40,453 bases of DNA, from positions 1-40,453 of the forward strand of contig CACGLH010000012.1 in the NCBI GenBank assembly GCA_902573735.1, written 5' to 3'. The number at the start of each line of letters is the position of its first letter. The first letter of the stretch is position 1. Below are positions 10,801 through 18,433 of the stretch, piece after piece. The notes beneath the pieces were generated by a model, which worked only from the letters and a program-made list of their open reading frames with translations, was not told where the DNA came from and did no database searches. Source of the stretch: an uncultured Alphaproteobacteria bacterium (GTDB taxonomy: Bacteria; Pseudomonadota; Alphaproteobacteria; Rhodobacterales; Rhodobacteraceae). Made by a program: the position numbers and the translations under genes.

Positions 10801-11471
10801 TGTTCGATATAAATTTTTAATATGGGTGTTAAATATGCATCTAAAATTGTTGTATCACCTCTTTCTACAAATCTTATTTGAGGAGAAATTTCATGACTAG
10901 CAGAAACTTGGTCAAAACCCAAAGATTGAGCCAATTTGGAAATTTTTTTTTCATGATTATTATACTTGTAACCATGCATCAACAAAATTGCACAAGAGGT
11001 AATCTCATTTTTTAAACATTTTAATAATTCAATTTTTAATTTGAAATTATCCAGTTCTGTTATAATTTTACCATCTGAACTTATTCTCTCATCAACACCT
11101 ATTACTTTTTCGTAAAGCTGATTAGGTAAAGTTATTTTTCTAGAAAAAATATCTGGACGATTTTGATAGCCTATTCTGAGCTGGTCTTCAAAGCCTTTAG
11201 TAACCACTAGAACAGTCTTGGCCCCTTTTCCTTCTAATAATGCATTTGTTGCTACTGTAGTACCAACTTTAATTTCAGAAATTAAAGATGTTGGGATTTT
11301 TTTACTTGGTGGTATATTTAAGAATTGTTTTATGGAATGAATAGTAGCATCATTATACTTGCTTGGATTAATTGAAAGATGTTTGGAAGTTAATAACTTT
11401 CCATATGGATCTATTGCTATTGAATCCGTAAAAGTCCCACCCCTGTCTATCCAAAAGCTCCATTTTGACAT
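7848..11471 (-). CDS. 5-oxoprolinase / hydantoinase, HyuA-HyuB fusion
   Basis: 1207 aa, the length of the fused ATP-dependent 5-oxoprolinases. Residues 1 to about 680 are the HyuA half with an actin-like ATPase fold: DRGGTFTDSIA at the N-terminus, TTVATNALLEG, and a second phosphate loop GFDMGGTSTDVS. From about 690 to the end is the HyuB half, with DFSCAVFD, HMPVHLGSM, GTHLPDITV, ARGHHTDVGG and the C-terminal TPGGGGYG. The family opens 5-oxoproline (pyroglutamate) to glutamate with ATP, or hydrolyses related hydantoins; the substrate cannot be fixed from sequence. It would fit downstream of peptide uptake, since pyroglutamate arises from N-terminal glutamine. A TTAGGA ribosome-binding site precedes the ATG. 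It is divergent from the DnaJ-type gene. Confidence 0.88.
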   Translation of the reverse strand: MSKWSFWIDRGGTFTDSIAIDPYGKLLTSKHLSINPSKYNDATIHSIKQFLNIPPSKKIPTSLISEIKVGTTVATNALLEGKGAKTVLVVTKGFEDQLRIGYQNRPDIFSRKITLPNQLYEKVIGVDERISSDGKIITELDNFKLKIELLKCLKNEITSCAILLMHGYKYNNHEKKISKLAQSLGFDQVSASHEISPQIRFVERGDTTILDAYLTPILKIYIEQLVQNFSGNLGHKLKFMQSNGGLISKDLFKGKDAVLSGPAGGVVGAVEVSKKIGENKIIGFDMGGTSTDVSHFSGSYERTYKSQISGVRLSSPMMNINTVAAGGGSILSYRLGRLQVGPESAGSLPGPSSYGNGGPLTVTDANIITGRLKPEFFPSIFGRNGKKPLDTKAPWKCISPIAKELNKSHESLAEDWLNIASQNMANAIKKISVQKGYDINKYCLTVFGGAGGQFACSVAENLNMNKCYIHSKASLLSAFGIGLANVSSLKKETIEKIFSKENMKYLSISLNKLSTELKNELLKQKIVKNNIKVEAMVFLRLQNSDNTFQIKLNSFNKMQKDFYLAFEKRYGFKSSDDPIQIDSISVEAYESKIIKNNNFDLQILNKNHQKKDFLFDKIFIDGRWQKCKFISKKDLQQDNHILGPAIIIDDFTSILVRPNWELKKVGQGDIILNKISQKKHKVEKFNKLKPNPMLLEVFNNIFMSIAEQMGVVLENTAQSVTIKERLDFSCAVFDNNGDLIANAPHMPVHLGSMDASVKAVINKNRIIKKGDVFALNAPYDGGTHLPDITVIKPIFNKLNDEILFFVAARGHHTDVGGLTPGSMPPDSRVIEDEGVYIDNFKLVENGVFKKKEISSLLLGAKYPVRALSKNLADLRAQVAACEKGEMELRNLLTEYGISVVKKYTKFVHNNASEMVKSILKSIKPASYTYHMDNDIDNNNRMIKVSVSTTKSPKKIKIDFSGTSSQTYTNFNAPEPVTRAAVLYAIRILVGGKIPMNAGLMENVVLVLPRSTILSPTYPAAVIAGNVETSQAVTSALLLAFGIQAASQSTMNNVTWGNSKYQYYETICGGTGAGILANGKLYNGTSGVHSNMTNSRLTDPEILETRFPVVLEKFSIRKNSGGKGIAKGGDGVIRNIRFLQKMNVSIISGHREVSPPGIKGGKAGKVGKSIIFRNNGKKIVLKPCDKISVDVNDILHIKTPGGGGYGLI

Positions 11472-11495
11472 AAAGTTTCCTAAATTATTTTTTAA

Positions 11496-11523
11496 ATGAC
11501 TAAATAAATTTTATTTTTATAAT
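11496..11523 (+). promoter_or_regulatory. Possible promoter for the TerB-DnaJ gene
   Basis: ATGACT (11496-11501) and TATAAT (11518-11523) are spaced by 16 bases in the 83-base divergent gap. The -10 is perfect and the -35 weak (4 of 6). This is a prediction only. Confidence 0.3.
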
Positions 11524-11554
11524 ACATAAAAATTATAAAGAAAGTATAATTAAA

Positions 11555-12238
11555 ATGTCAATTTGGTCCACAATATCAAAACTAATTGCAACTATTGCAA
11601 AAAAAGGTGAACAACTAAACAACATTTTTCAAAAGCTAAAAACTCCTCCCCAAAAAACTGTTGGGTTTACTATTGCAGTAATTGCACTCAGCGCAAAAAT
11701 GGCAAAAGCTGATGGTATTGTAATGAATGAAGAGATAAGGGCATTCAGACAAGTTTTTTTTATACCGAAAAATGAAGAAAAAAATGCATCTATGGTTTTC
11801 AATTTGGCAAGAAAAGATGTTGCTGGGTTTGAAATTTATGCTAACAAAATCAACAAAATGCTTTATTCAAATACTAAAGTTCTAGAACAATTATTAGAAG
11901 GTCTACTACATATTGCAACATCTGATGGGAAATACCATCCAGCAGAAAACCAGTTTATTGAAACTGTAGCAAAAATTTTCAAGATCAATGACCCTAAATT
12001 AAATGTTTTAAAATCAAGATATTTACCCAGTGAAATAATTAATCCTTTTTTGGTTTTAGGTGCTAATCCAAATTGGGATATTTCACTCATTAAAAAAAAA
12101 TGGAAAGAACTTGTTCGTGAATGTCATCCAGATAAATATTTGATAAGAGGATTGCCTTCAGAAGCAGTAGTTTTGGCAAATAATCGGCTTTTAAAAATAA
12201 ATGAAGCTTGGGAAATGATAAAAAAAATGAAAAGTTAA
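11555..12238 (+). CDS. djlA: DjlA-like TerB/DnaJ-domain protein
   Basis: 227 aa. Residues about 35-150 form a TerB-like helical domain (IAVIALSAKMAKADGIVMNE, a metal-binding-type acidic motif, repeated as HIATSDGKYHPAE). The C-terminus (about 165-227) is a J-domain with the diagnostic HPD in VRECHPDKY, which stimulates DnaK. The arrangement matches the DjlA co-chaperone family, but the N-terminal membrane anchor of E. coli DjlA is absent or very weak here, so it may be cytoplasmic. It lies 25 bases before oligoendopeptidase F and is likely co-transcribed with it; rpoH lies just beyond. Confidence 0.82.
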   Translation: MSIWSTISKLIATIAKKGEQLNNIFQKLKTPPQKTVGFTIAVIALSAKMAKADGIVMNEEIRAFRQVFFIPKNEEKNASMVFNLARKDVAGFEIYANKINKMLYSNTKVLEQLLEGLLHIATSDGKYHPAENQFIETVAKIFKINDPKLNVLKSRYLPSEIINPFLVLGANPNWDISLIKKKWKELVRECHPDKYLIRGLPSEAVVLANNRLLKINEAWEMIKKMKS

Positions 12239-12263
12239 AAAAAATTTTAATAAGAGGATTATA

Positions 12264-14048
12264 ATGAACAATACAATACCACTTAAAACTGAACTCCCAT
12301 CGTGGGATCTATCAGACTTGTACAAATCTACTCAAAGTCGTGCAATTAATTTTGATTTAAGAAAATTAAAAAAATTAACAATAAATTTTAACAAAAAATA
12401 TAAGGGTAAAGTGCATAAACTTACTGACAAAAAGTTTTATGATTTATTTAATAGTCTGGAAAATATAGAGAAATTGAGTGGTAGGTTAATTTCATATTCT
12501 TATTTAAATTATTGTGAAAATGTATCTTGTGAAGAAAAAAATAAATTTCTATCAAATATTCAAGAAAAACTAGTAAAGTTTGAGTCTAATATGCTTTTTT
12601 TGTCATTAGAGATAAATTCTATAAGTGAAAAAAAATTCCAAAAATTAATCGCAAAAAAAAGTAGAGTGAAAAGATATGAAACTTTCTTTAACAAAATAAG
12701 ATTATATAAACCCTACCAACTTTCTGAATCTATGGAGAATTTGTTAAATGAATATAAATCTTCATCAAAATCATCTTGGTGTAAATTATTTGATGAAACA
12801 ATCTCAGAATTAAATATATCTATATCAAATAAAAAATATTCTTTTGAGGAAAGTTTGAACCTATTACTAAGTCCCAACTCTAAAATGAGAGCTACTGCAG
12901 GTATAAAACTCTCAGAGAGTTTAAAGGAAAAAATAAAATTATTTAGCAGAATTACAAATACCCTAGCTAAGGAAAAGCAAATAGAAGATGAAAAAAGAAA
13001 TTTTAGTGACCCTGCTGCTTCTAGACATTTAGCTAATAGTATTGATCCCAAAATAATTAAAAATCTAAGAGATACTATTGTGGACACTTATGAAAATACT
13101 TCTCATAGATACTATAAACTGAAAGCTAAAATTTTGAACAAAAAAAAATTAACGTTGTGGGATAGAAATGCACCAATAAGAGCAAGAAAAGAACCTCCAA
13201 TAGGTTGGGATAAGGCAAAAAATTTAGTCTTGGAAGCTTATTATGATTTTGATCCTAAGATAGCCAAAATAGGAAAAAGTTTTTTTGATCATAATTGGAT
13301 ACATGCTAAAACAGATCCCTTCAAGGCATCCGGAGCCTTTAGTCATCCAACTGTTACTAATGTTCATCCTTATATTCTAGTTAACTATTTTGGGACTAGT
13401 AGGGACGTAATGACCCTGGCACATGAATTAGGTCATGGAATACACCAAGTTCTTGCCTCAAAACAAGGAGAAATTTTATCAAGTACACCCCTAACATTCG
13501 CAGAAACAGCATCAGTTTTTGGAGAAATGCTTACATTTGAAAGGCTTTTAAATGCAGAAAAAAATATTACTAAGAGGAAGTATTTATTGTCTGGAAAGAT
13601 AGAAGATATTATAAATACAGTAGTAAGACAAATATCTTTTTATGAGTTTGAAACACAAGTACATAACCGTAGAAAAAATGGTGAGTTAACTTCAGATGAA
13701 ATATCCGACATATGGATGAATACTTCTAGAGAAAGCCTAGGTGATAGTTTTGATTATGATCCTAGATATAAATATTTTTGGTCATATATCCCACATTTTA
13801 TCCATTCACCCTTTTATGTTTATGCTTATGCTTTTGGTGATGGAATGGTTAATGCACTTTTTTCAAAATATAAAAATAAAGAAGCAGATTTTGAAAAAAA
13901 ATACATTAACTTATTAAAGGCTGGTGGATCAAAAAATTACAATGATCTACTTAAACCACTTAATCTAGATATAACTAAAAAAGATTTTTGGAAACAGAGT
14001 ATCAGTGTTGTTAATAATTTAATTGATGAATTAGAGAGTATTGTGTGA
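12264..14048 (+). CDS. pepF: Oligoendopeptidase F (M3 family zinc metallopeptidase)
   Basis: 594 aa, normal for M3B peptidases. The zinc motif HELGH occupies residues 387-391 in LAHELGHGIHQVL, and the third ligand is expected in the downstream TFAETASVFGE helix, a classic M3B sequence. The C-terminal substrate-binding region (FIHSPFYVYAYAFGDG) is also conserved. The enzyme cleaves short cytoplasmic peptides and would process peptides brought in by the Yej transporter. An AAGAGGA ribosome-binding site lies upstream of the ATG. The stop is one base from the stop of convergent rpoH, so the two transcripts probably overlap. Confidence 0.92.
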   Translation: MNNTIPLKTELPSWDLSDLYKSTQSRAINFDLRKLKKLTINFNKKYKGKVHKLTDKKFYDLFNSLENIEKLSGRLISYSYLNYCENVSCEEKNKFLSNIQEKLVKFESNMLFLSLEINSISEKKFQKLIAKKSRVKRYETFFNKIRLYKPYQLSESMENLLNEYKSSSKSSWCKLFDETISELNISISNKKYSFEESLNLLLSPNSKMRATAGIKLSESLKEKIKLFSRITNTLAKEKQIEDEKRNFSDPAASRHLANSIDPKIIKNLRDTIVDTYENTSHRYYKLKAKILNKKKLTLWDRNAPIRARKEPPIGWDKAKNLVLEAYYDFDPKIAKIGKSFFDHNWIHAKTDPFKASGAFSHPTVTNVHPYILVNYFGTSRDVMTLAHELGHGIHQVLASKQGEILSSTPLTFAETASVFGEMLTFERLLNAEKNITKRKYLLSGKIEDIINTVVRQISFYEFETQVHNRRKNGELTSDEISDIWMNTSRESLGDSFDYDPRYKYFWSYIPHFIHSPFYVYAYAFGDGMVNALFSKYKNKEADFEKKYINLLKAGGSKNYNDLLKPLNLDITKKDFWKQSISVVNNLIDELESIV

Positions 14049-14049
14049 A

Positions 14050-14922
14050 TTATGCAGGAACTTTCTGCGCCAATTCGAACATTTTCTTTTGAAGTTTTTC
14101 AAATGCCCTAACCTCAATCTGGCGAATACGTTCTCTACTTACATTATATTCGTTACTCAATTCTTCCAAAGTAAGAGGATCATCAATAAGTTTTCTTTTT
14201 GTTAAGATTTCACATTCTCTATGATTAAGAGTAGTAAGAGCTGACTTCAATAGTGTTCTTCTATTATCTAATTCCTGTTTATCAGCAAATTTAGACGCGT
14301 GATCAGAGTCTTCATCTTCTATCCAATCCTGCCATTCTAAAGTGCCTTCATTATTATTATTAACTAATACATTTAAAGAAGCGTCTCCACCACCCATTCG
14401 CCTATTCATGGATATAACTTCTTCTTGACTAACGTTAAGATTTTCAGCGATGCTTTTAACATTATCAGGGTGTAATTCACCATCTTCCATTACACCAATT
14501 CTATTTTTAGCTTTTCTAAGATTGAAAAAAAGTTTTTTCTGGGCACTTGTAGTACCCATCTTAACCAAACTCCAGCTTCTTAAAATATATTCTTGTATGC
14601 TAGCTTTGATCCACCACATTGCATAAGTTGCTAAACGAAAACCTTTGTCTGGATCAAATCGTTTAACAGCTTGCATTAACCCAACATTAGCTTCTGAAAC
14701 AACTTCATTGATTGGAAGCCCATATCCTCTGTAACCAAGAGCTATTTTAGCGGCTAAACGTAAATGAGAAGTAACTAGTCTGTGAGCGCTCTTTCTATCA
14801 TCATGATCCACCCATGCCTTGGCTAGCATAAACTCCTCTTCAGAAGTGAGCATAGGAAATTTTTTAATCTCATTCAGATAGTCTGATAAGCTTCCATCGG
14901 TTAATGCTGGTAAATTATTCAT
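14050..14922 (-). CDS. rpoH: RNA polymerase sigma-32 (heat-shock) factor
   Basis: 290 aa. Region 1.2 (LSDYLNEIKKFPMLTSEEEF) and region 2 (GYRGYGLPINEVVSEANVGL, FRLATYAMWWIKASIQEYIL) are intact, as is the C-terminal region 4.2 helix-turn-helix (LTLEELSNEYNVSRERIRQI). The RpoH box QKKLFFNLRKAKNR, which separates heat-shock sigma factors from other group 2/3 sigmas, is present. It directs transcription of chaperone and protease genes. It is upstream-adjacent to rluD on the same strand (56 bases apart). A weak AGG lies before the ATG. Control by mRNA structure or by DnaK, as in other RpoH systems, cannot be judged here. Confidence 0.95.
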   Translation of the reverse strand: MNNLPALTDGSLSDYLNEIKKFPMLTSEEEFMLAKAWVDHDDRKSAHRLVTSHLRLAAKIALGYRGYGLPINEVVSEANVGLMQAVKRFDPDKGFRLATYAMWWIKASIQEYILRSWSLVKMGTTSAQKKLFFNLRKAKNRIGVMEDGELHPDNVKSIAENLNVSQEEVISMNRRMGGGDASLNVLVNNNNEGTLEWQDWIEDEDSDHASKFADKQELDNRRTLLKSALTTLNHRECEILTKRKLIDDPLTLEELSNEYNVSRERIRQIEVRAFEKLQKKMFELAQKVPA

Positions 14923-14978
14923 TTAGACCTCGTTTTTTTTAGATTTATATAAACATTTTTGAAATAATTTCAATGTTT

Positions 14979-16040
14979 TTATTTAGATGCACTTAATTTT
15001 GAAAATGAATCTTTCAATTTTATAAAATCATTTGGTAATGTGATGTCAAAGTTTTTGAATTCGGATGTTATTGGATGGATAAAAGACAAATTTCTAGCGT
15101 GTAACGCTTGTCTTTTAAAATTAATAAATTCACCCCCCAAAGTTTTAATAAGGTTAGTATCTGTTTTTTTACCTGACCTATACACCGGATCTCCAACTAT
15201 TCCATGACTTAATGCATCCATATGAACCCTTATTTGATGAGTTCTACCAGTTTCAAGCCAACATTCAACTAAACATGCTACTATTTTATTTTTAAAAATA
15301 TATTTCTCAATTATTTTAAATCTCGTAATTGCATGCTTTCCATTATTATCATTCCTTATTGACATTTTTGTCCTTTCAAAAGGATGTCTGCCAATTTTAC
15401 CATTTATCCTATAGGTTTTATCTTTTTCTAAATAAAATTCTATTTTCTTCTTTTGAAAGTGAATATTTAATTCTGGATTCCCCCAAATCAAAGCTACATA
15501 ATTTCTTTTGGCTGAATGATTTGTAAATTGCTCTCTTAAACCTAGGTAAGCCTTATCCGATTTAGCAACAACTATAAGTCCCGAAGTATCCTTATCTAAT
15601 CTATGAACTATACCGGGCCTTAAATTTCCACCTAATTTAGACAAATGCTCACAATGAGCTAATAACCCATTTACTAAAGTGCCCTCATTTATTCCTGAAC
15701 CAGGGTGAACAACAATACCTGATTTTTTATTTATTACCAATAAATGCTCATCTTCAAAAATTATGTCTAAGTCCATTTTCTCTTTGACTAGTGTTTTATT
15801 TTTTTTTATTTCCAATTCAAATATGAGAGTCTCGTTATCTAAAAGATTATGATCCAGTTCAATTGGTTTTTTTGAAATTGAACTATATATCAGTTTCTTG
15901 GAAATTAAACTTTTGACACGAGTACGTGATATGCCTAAGTTTTTTGGTAAAGATTCAGTAATTACTTTTTCTAATCTGCCAAACTTTTTTTTTATTTTAA
16001 CCTTTAAGTATTTTTTATTCTGTATATTAGAGAAAGACAT
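14979..16040 (-). CDS. rluD: 23S rRNA pseudouridine synthase, RluD type
   Basis: 353 aa. An N-terminal S4 RNA-binding domain (GRLEKVITESLP, SRTRVKSLISKK) precedes the catalytic domain with HRLDKDTSGLIVVAK, whose Asp is the catalytic residue. GRTHQIRVHMDALSHGIVGD is the standard C-terminal motif. The family modifies uridines in helix 69 of 23S rRNA in the large subunit. The start ATG overlaps that of the divergent gene at 16039: one CATG (16038-16041) provides both. On the minus strand a weak AAAGG lies about 10 bases upstream. Confidence 0.93.
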   Translation of the reverse strand: MSFSNIQNKKYLKVKIKKKFGRLEKVITESLPKNLGISRTRVKSLISKKLIYSSISKKPIELDHNLLDNETLIFELEIKKNKTLVKEKMDLDIIFEDEHLLVINKKSGIVVHPGSGINEGTLVNGLLAHCEHLSKLGGNLRPGIVHRLDKDTSGLIVVAKSDKAYLGLREQFTNHSAKRNYVALIWGNPELNIHFQKKKIEFYLEKDKTYRINGKIGRHPFERTKMSIRNDNNGKHAITRFKIIEKYIFKNKIVACLVECWLETGRTHQIRVHMDALSHGIVGDPVYRSGKKTDTNLIKTLGGEFINFKRQALHARNLSFIHPITSEFKNFDITLPNDFIKLKDSFSKLSASK

Positions 16041-16386
16041 GAAACAAAAACCTTTGAATGGGGAAACTAATTCTCAATTAAAACTTAATTTTCTTACAAT
16101 TCTTGTTCATACACTGACCATTATTATGATTATTGGTATGATTATTATAGTGTTTGTTATTATTAAAGAGTTTTTTTATAAACCTGAAGAAAATTTCAAT
16201 AAACTTATATTACCAAAATCTATAAAAATTCCAGATAAATCAAAACTTGAAACAATCAACTTTAATAAAGATACTGTAAGTATGATTGTAACTCTAAAAG
16301 ATGGTACACAGCAAATAATTCTGTTAGATATTGAAAATGGAATAGAAAAATCTAGGAAATATGTAGCTATAAATAATCAAAAATAA
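16039..16386 (+). CDS. Small single-pass membrane protein (DUF6476-like)
   Basis: 115 aa from the ATG at 16039. The frame is open further upstream, but that stretch is antisense to rluD and the ATG has an AGAGAAAG ribosome-binding site. A short cytoplasmic N-terminus is followed by one membrane helix (about 19-45, very Ile-rich) and a C-terminal domain with a VTLKDGTQQIILLDIENG pattern. Position beside rluD, size and pattern match the alphaproteobacterial DUF6476 family of unknown function. It is head-to-head with rluD, with overlapping start codons, so its promoter must lie inside the rluD coding region. dnaG follows 17 bases downstream. Confidence 0.72.
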   Translation: MKQKPLNGETNSQLKLNFLTILVHTLTIIMIIGMIIIVFVIIKEFFYKPEENFNKLILPKSIKIPDKSKLETINFNKDTVSMIVTLKDGTQQIILLDIENGIEKSRKYVAINNQK

Positions 16387-16403
16387 ATTTAAGACATTAT
16401 TTT

Positions 16404-18380
16404 ATGACAAAATCCGATATATTTATTGATGAACTAAGAGAAAGACTTTCAATTGTTGATATAATAGGTAAGAAAGTCAATTGGGATTATAAAAAAACTA
16501 ATGTAAGATCTGGTACTTATTGGGCTTGTTGCCCCTTTCATAATGAAAAAACAGCTTCATTTAAGGTTGATGAGAATAAGGGGCTTTTTTACTGTTTTGG
16601 GTGTCATGAAAAAGGTGACACTATTACATTTGTTATGAAAAATGAAAATCTTGACTTTTTGAAATCTATAGAAAAGTTAGCTGGCGAAGTAGGGCTAATT
16701 TTGCCTAGTTATTTTGGAAAAAGTTCACAAATAAAAAGGTCAAAATCATATAATTCAATTTTAGATGTCAATGAAATAGCATCATTGTATTTTGCTGATT
16801 GTCTAAAAAACTCTCCCTCTAATAGTGCGAATCTATTTTTAAAAAATAGAATTTCTTCACCAGAAATTATAAATAATTTTATATTAGGATATGCTCCTAA
16901 CAACACCAAAGGACTTTTTAATTTTCTTATTAAAAAAGGATATAGCGAGGACCTAATAATAAGGAGTGGGCTTTGTAATAAAAATGAAAAAGGTGAAATT
17001 TATGATAGGTTTAGAGACCGTATAATCTTTCCAATCCATAATTCAACTCACGAAATAGTTGGTTTTGGTGGTAGAGCTTTAAGTGCTTCGGCTAACGCAA
17101 AATATCTAAATTCACCAGAAACTGAAGTTTTTCAAAAAGGCAAACTTTTATTTAATGAAAATAATTGTAAAAAAAATCTTAATGGAAAAGATGTTATAAT
17201 CGTTGAAGGTTATATGGATGTTATTGCTCTAAATAAAGTAAGCATAAAAAATTGCGTAGCACCTCTTGGAACAGCAGTGACTTTAGAGCAATTGAATAGA
17301 ATCTGGCGTATTTCAAAATCTCCTATTTTTGCATTTGATGGAGATATTTCAGGCTTAAAAGCACTAGAAAGACTAACTTATTTAGTTCTCCCGCATATCT
17401 CTTCTGAAAAAACAATTACAGCTTGTATTTTGCCCCAAAATCTAGATCCTGATGATTTAATCTCAAAATTTGGAAAAGATTCGATAAAAAAAATTCTACA
17501 AAAACCAATACCCCTTCTTAAAATATTGTGGGATAATGTTACCAGAGAAGTGGATATAACTACTCCTGAAAAACGTGTTCAACTTGAAAATAAATTAAAT
17601 TTTATTGTTAATCAAATTAATGAGAGAAGTCTTCGCTTTCATTATTCAGAAGCATTAAAAAGATTAAAATTAAAATTGTTCCATTATAATGAGAGAAAAA
17701 ATATAAAATATCCAAATAAAAATGATTTCAAATTTAACAATAAAATTGTTTCAAAAAGTTCTAAAGAAAATTCATTTCCAAGCTTAAATACAAGAAATTC
17801 ACTTATCGCAAATGCAATTGACCCAAACCTTGTAGAATCGCATTTACAAGAAACAGCAATTGTACTACTTCTAATAAATCATCCAAGCCTTTTAGACAGA
17901 TTTAGAACTAAATTAAATGAAATCAACTTCATTAATGAAGATATTGAAATTATATTCAAAAATTTGGTTGAACTACTTTCAAGCAATTTGACTAAATCTG
18001 ATGAAATGGTTGAAAAATTGAATAAAAAATTGGGTAAAGATATTTATAATAAGCTTTATTCAACTGGTCCTATAAGAATTCATCCACTTTTAAATAAAGT
18101 AATTTCAATTGAAGAAGCTGAGAGTGGCCTAAACGAAATTCTTAATAAGAAAATTGCTCGTCAATATATAGAGCAAGAACTAATTGAGGCAAAAGAAAAT
18201 ATTCTTAAAAACGATGATGAATCGTTTACATGGCGGATATCCCAAGCTAATAAATTTTTCAATGAGGCAATGAGTGGAAAAAATTATAAAGTAACTGATA
18301 AACAAAATGAATTAATTGATGATTTAAAAGCTATCAATGATTTGATTAAAAATAAAATCTGGATTAAAAAAAACTACTAA
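16404..18380 (+). CDS. dnaG: DNA primase
   Basis: 658 aa. An N-terminal CHC2 zinc finger uses Cys43, His46, Cys64 and Cys67 (CPFHNEKTASF, YCFGCHEKGD). The catalytic core follows (YDRFRDRIIFPI, GFGGRAL), and the TOPRIM metal site is IIVEGYMDVIAL with later FDGD. A C-terminal helicase-binding region (about 470-658) is divergent, as usual. It makes RNA primers for replication. dnaG followed directly by rpoD is the conserved macromolecular-synthesis arrangement; rpsU is absent, as is normal in alphaproteobacteria. The ribosome-binding site is weak. Confidence 0.95.
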   Translation: MTKSDIFIDELRERLSIVDIIGKKVNWDYKKTNVRSGTYWACCPFHNEKTASFKVDENKGLFYCFGCHEKGDTITFVMKNENLDFLKSIEKLAGEVGLILPSYFGKSSQIKRSKSYNSILDVNEIASLYFADCLKNSPSNSANLFLKNRISSPEIINNFILGYAPNNTKGLFNFLIKKGYSEDLIIRSGLCNKNEKGEIYDRFRDRIIFPIHNSTHEIVGFGGRALSASANAKYLNSPETEVFQKGKLLFNENNCKKNLNGKDVIIVEGYMDVIALNKVSIKNCVAPLGTAVTLEQLNRIWRISKSPIFAFDGDISGLKALERLTYLVLPHISSEKTITACILPQNLDPDDLISKFGKDSIKKILQKPIPLLKILWDNVTREVDITTPEKRVQLENKLNFIVNQINERSLRFHYSEALKRLKLKLFHYNERKNIKYPNKNDFKFNNKIVSKSSKENSFPSLNTRNSLIANAIDPNLVESHLQETAIVLLLINHPSLLDRFRTKLNEINFINEDIEIIFKNLVELLSSNLTKSDEMVEKLNKKLGKDIYNKLYSTGPIRIHPLLNKVISIEEAESGLNEILNKKIARQYIEQELIEAKENILKNDDESFTWRISQANKFFNEAMSGKNYKVTDKQNELIDDLKAINDLIKNKIWIKKNY

Positions 18381-18433
18381 AAATCGAATCAGGTATTACA
18401 TGTGACTCTCTAACTTTTTTAGGTAATTATTAA

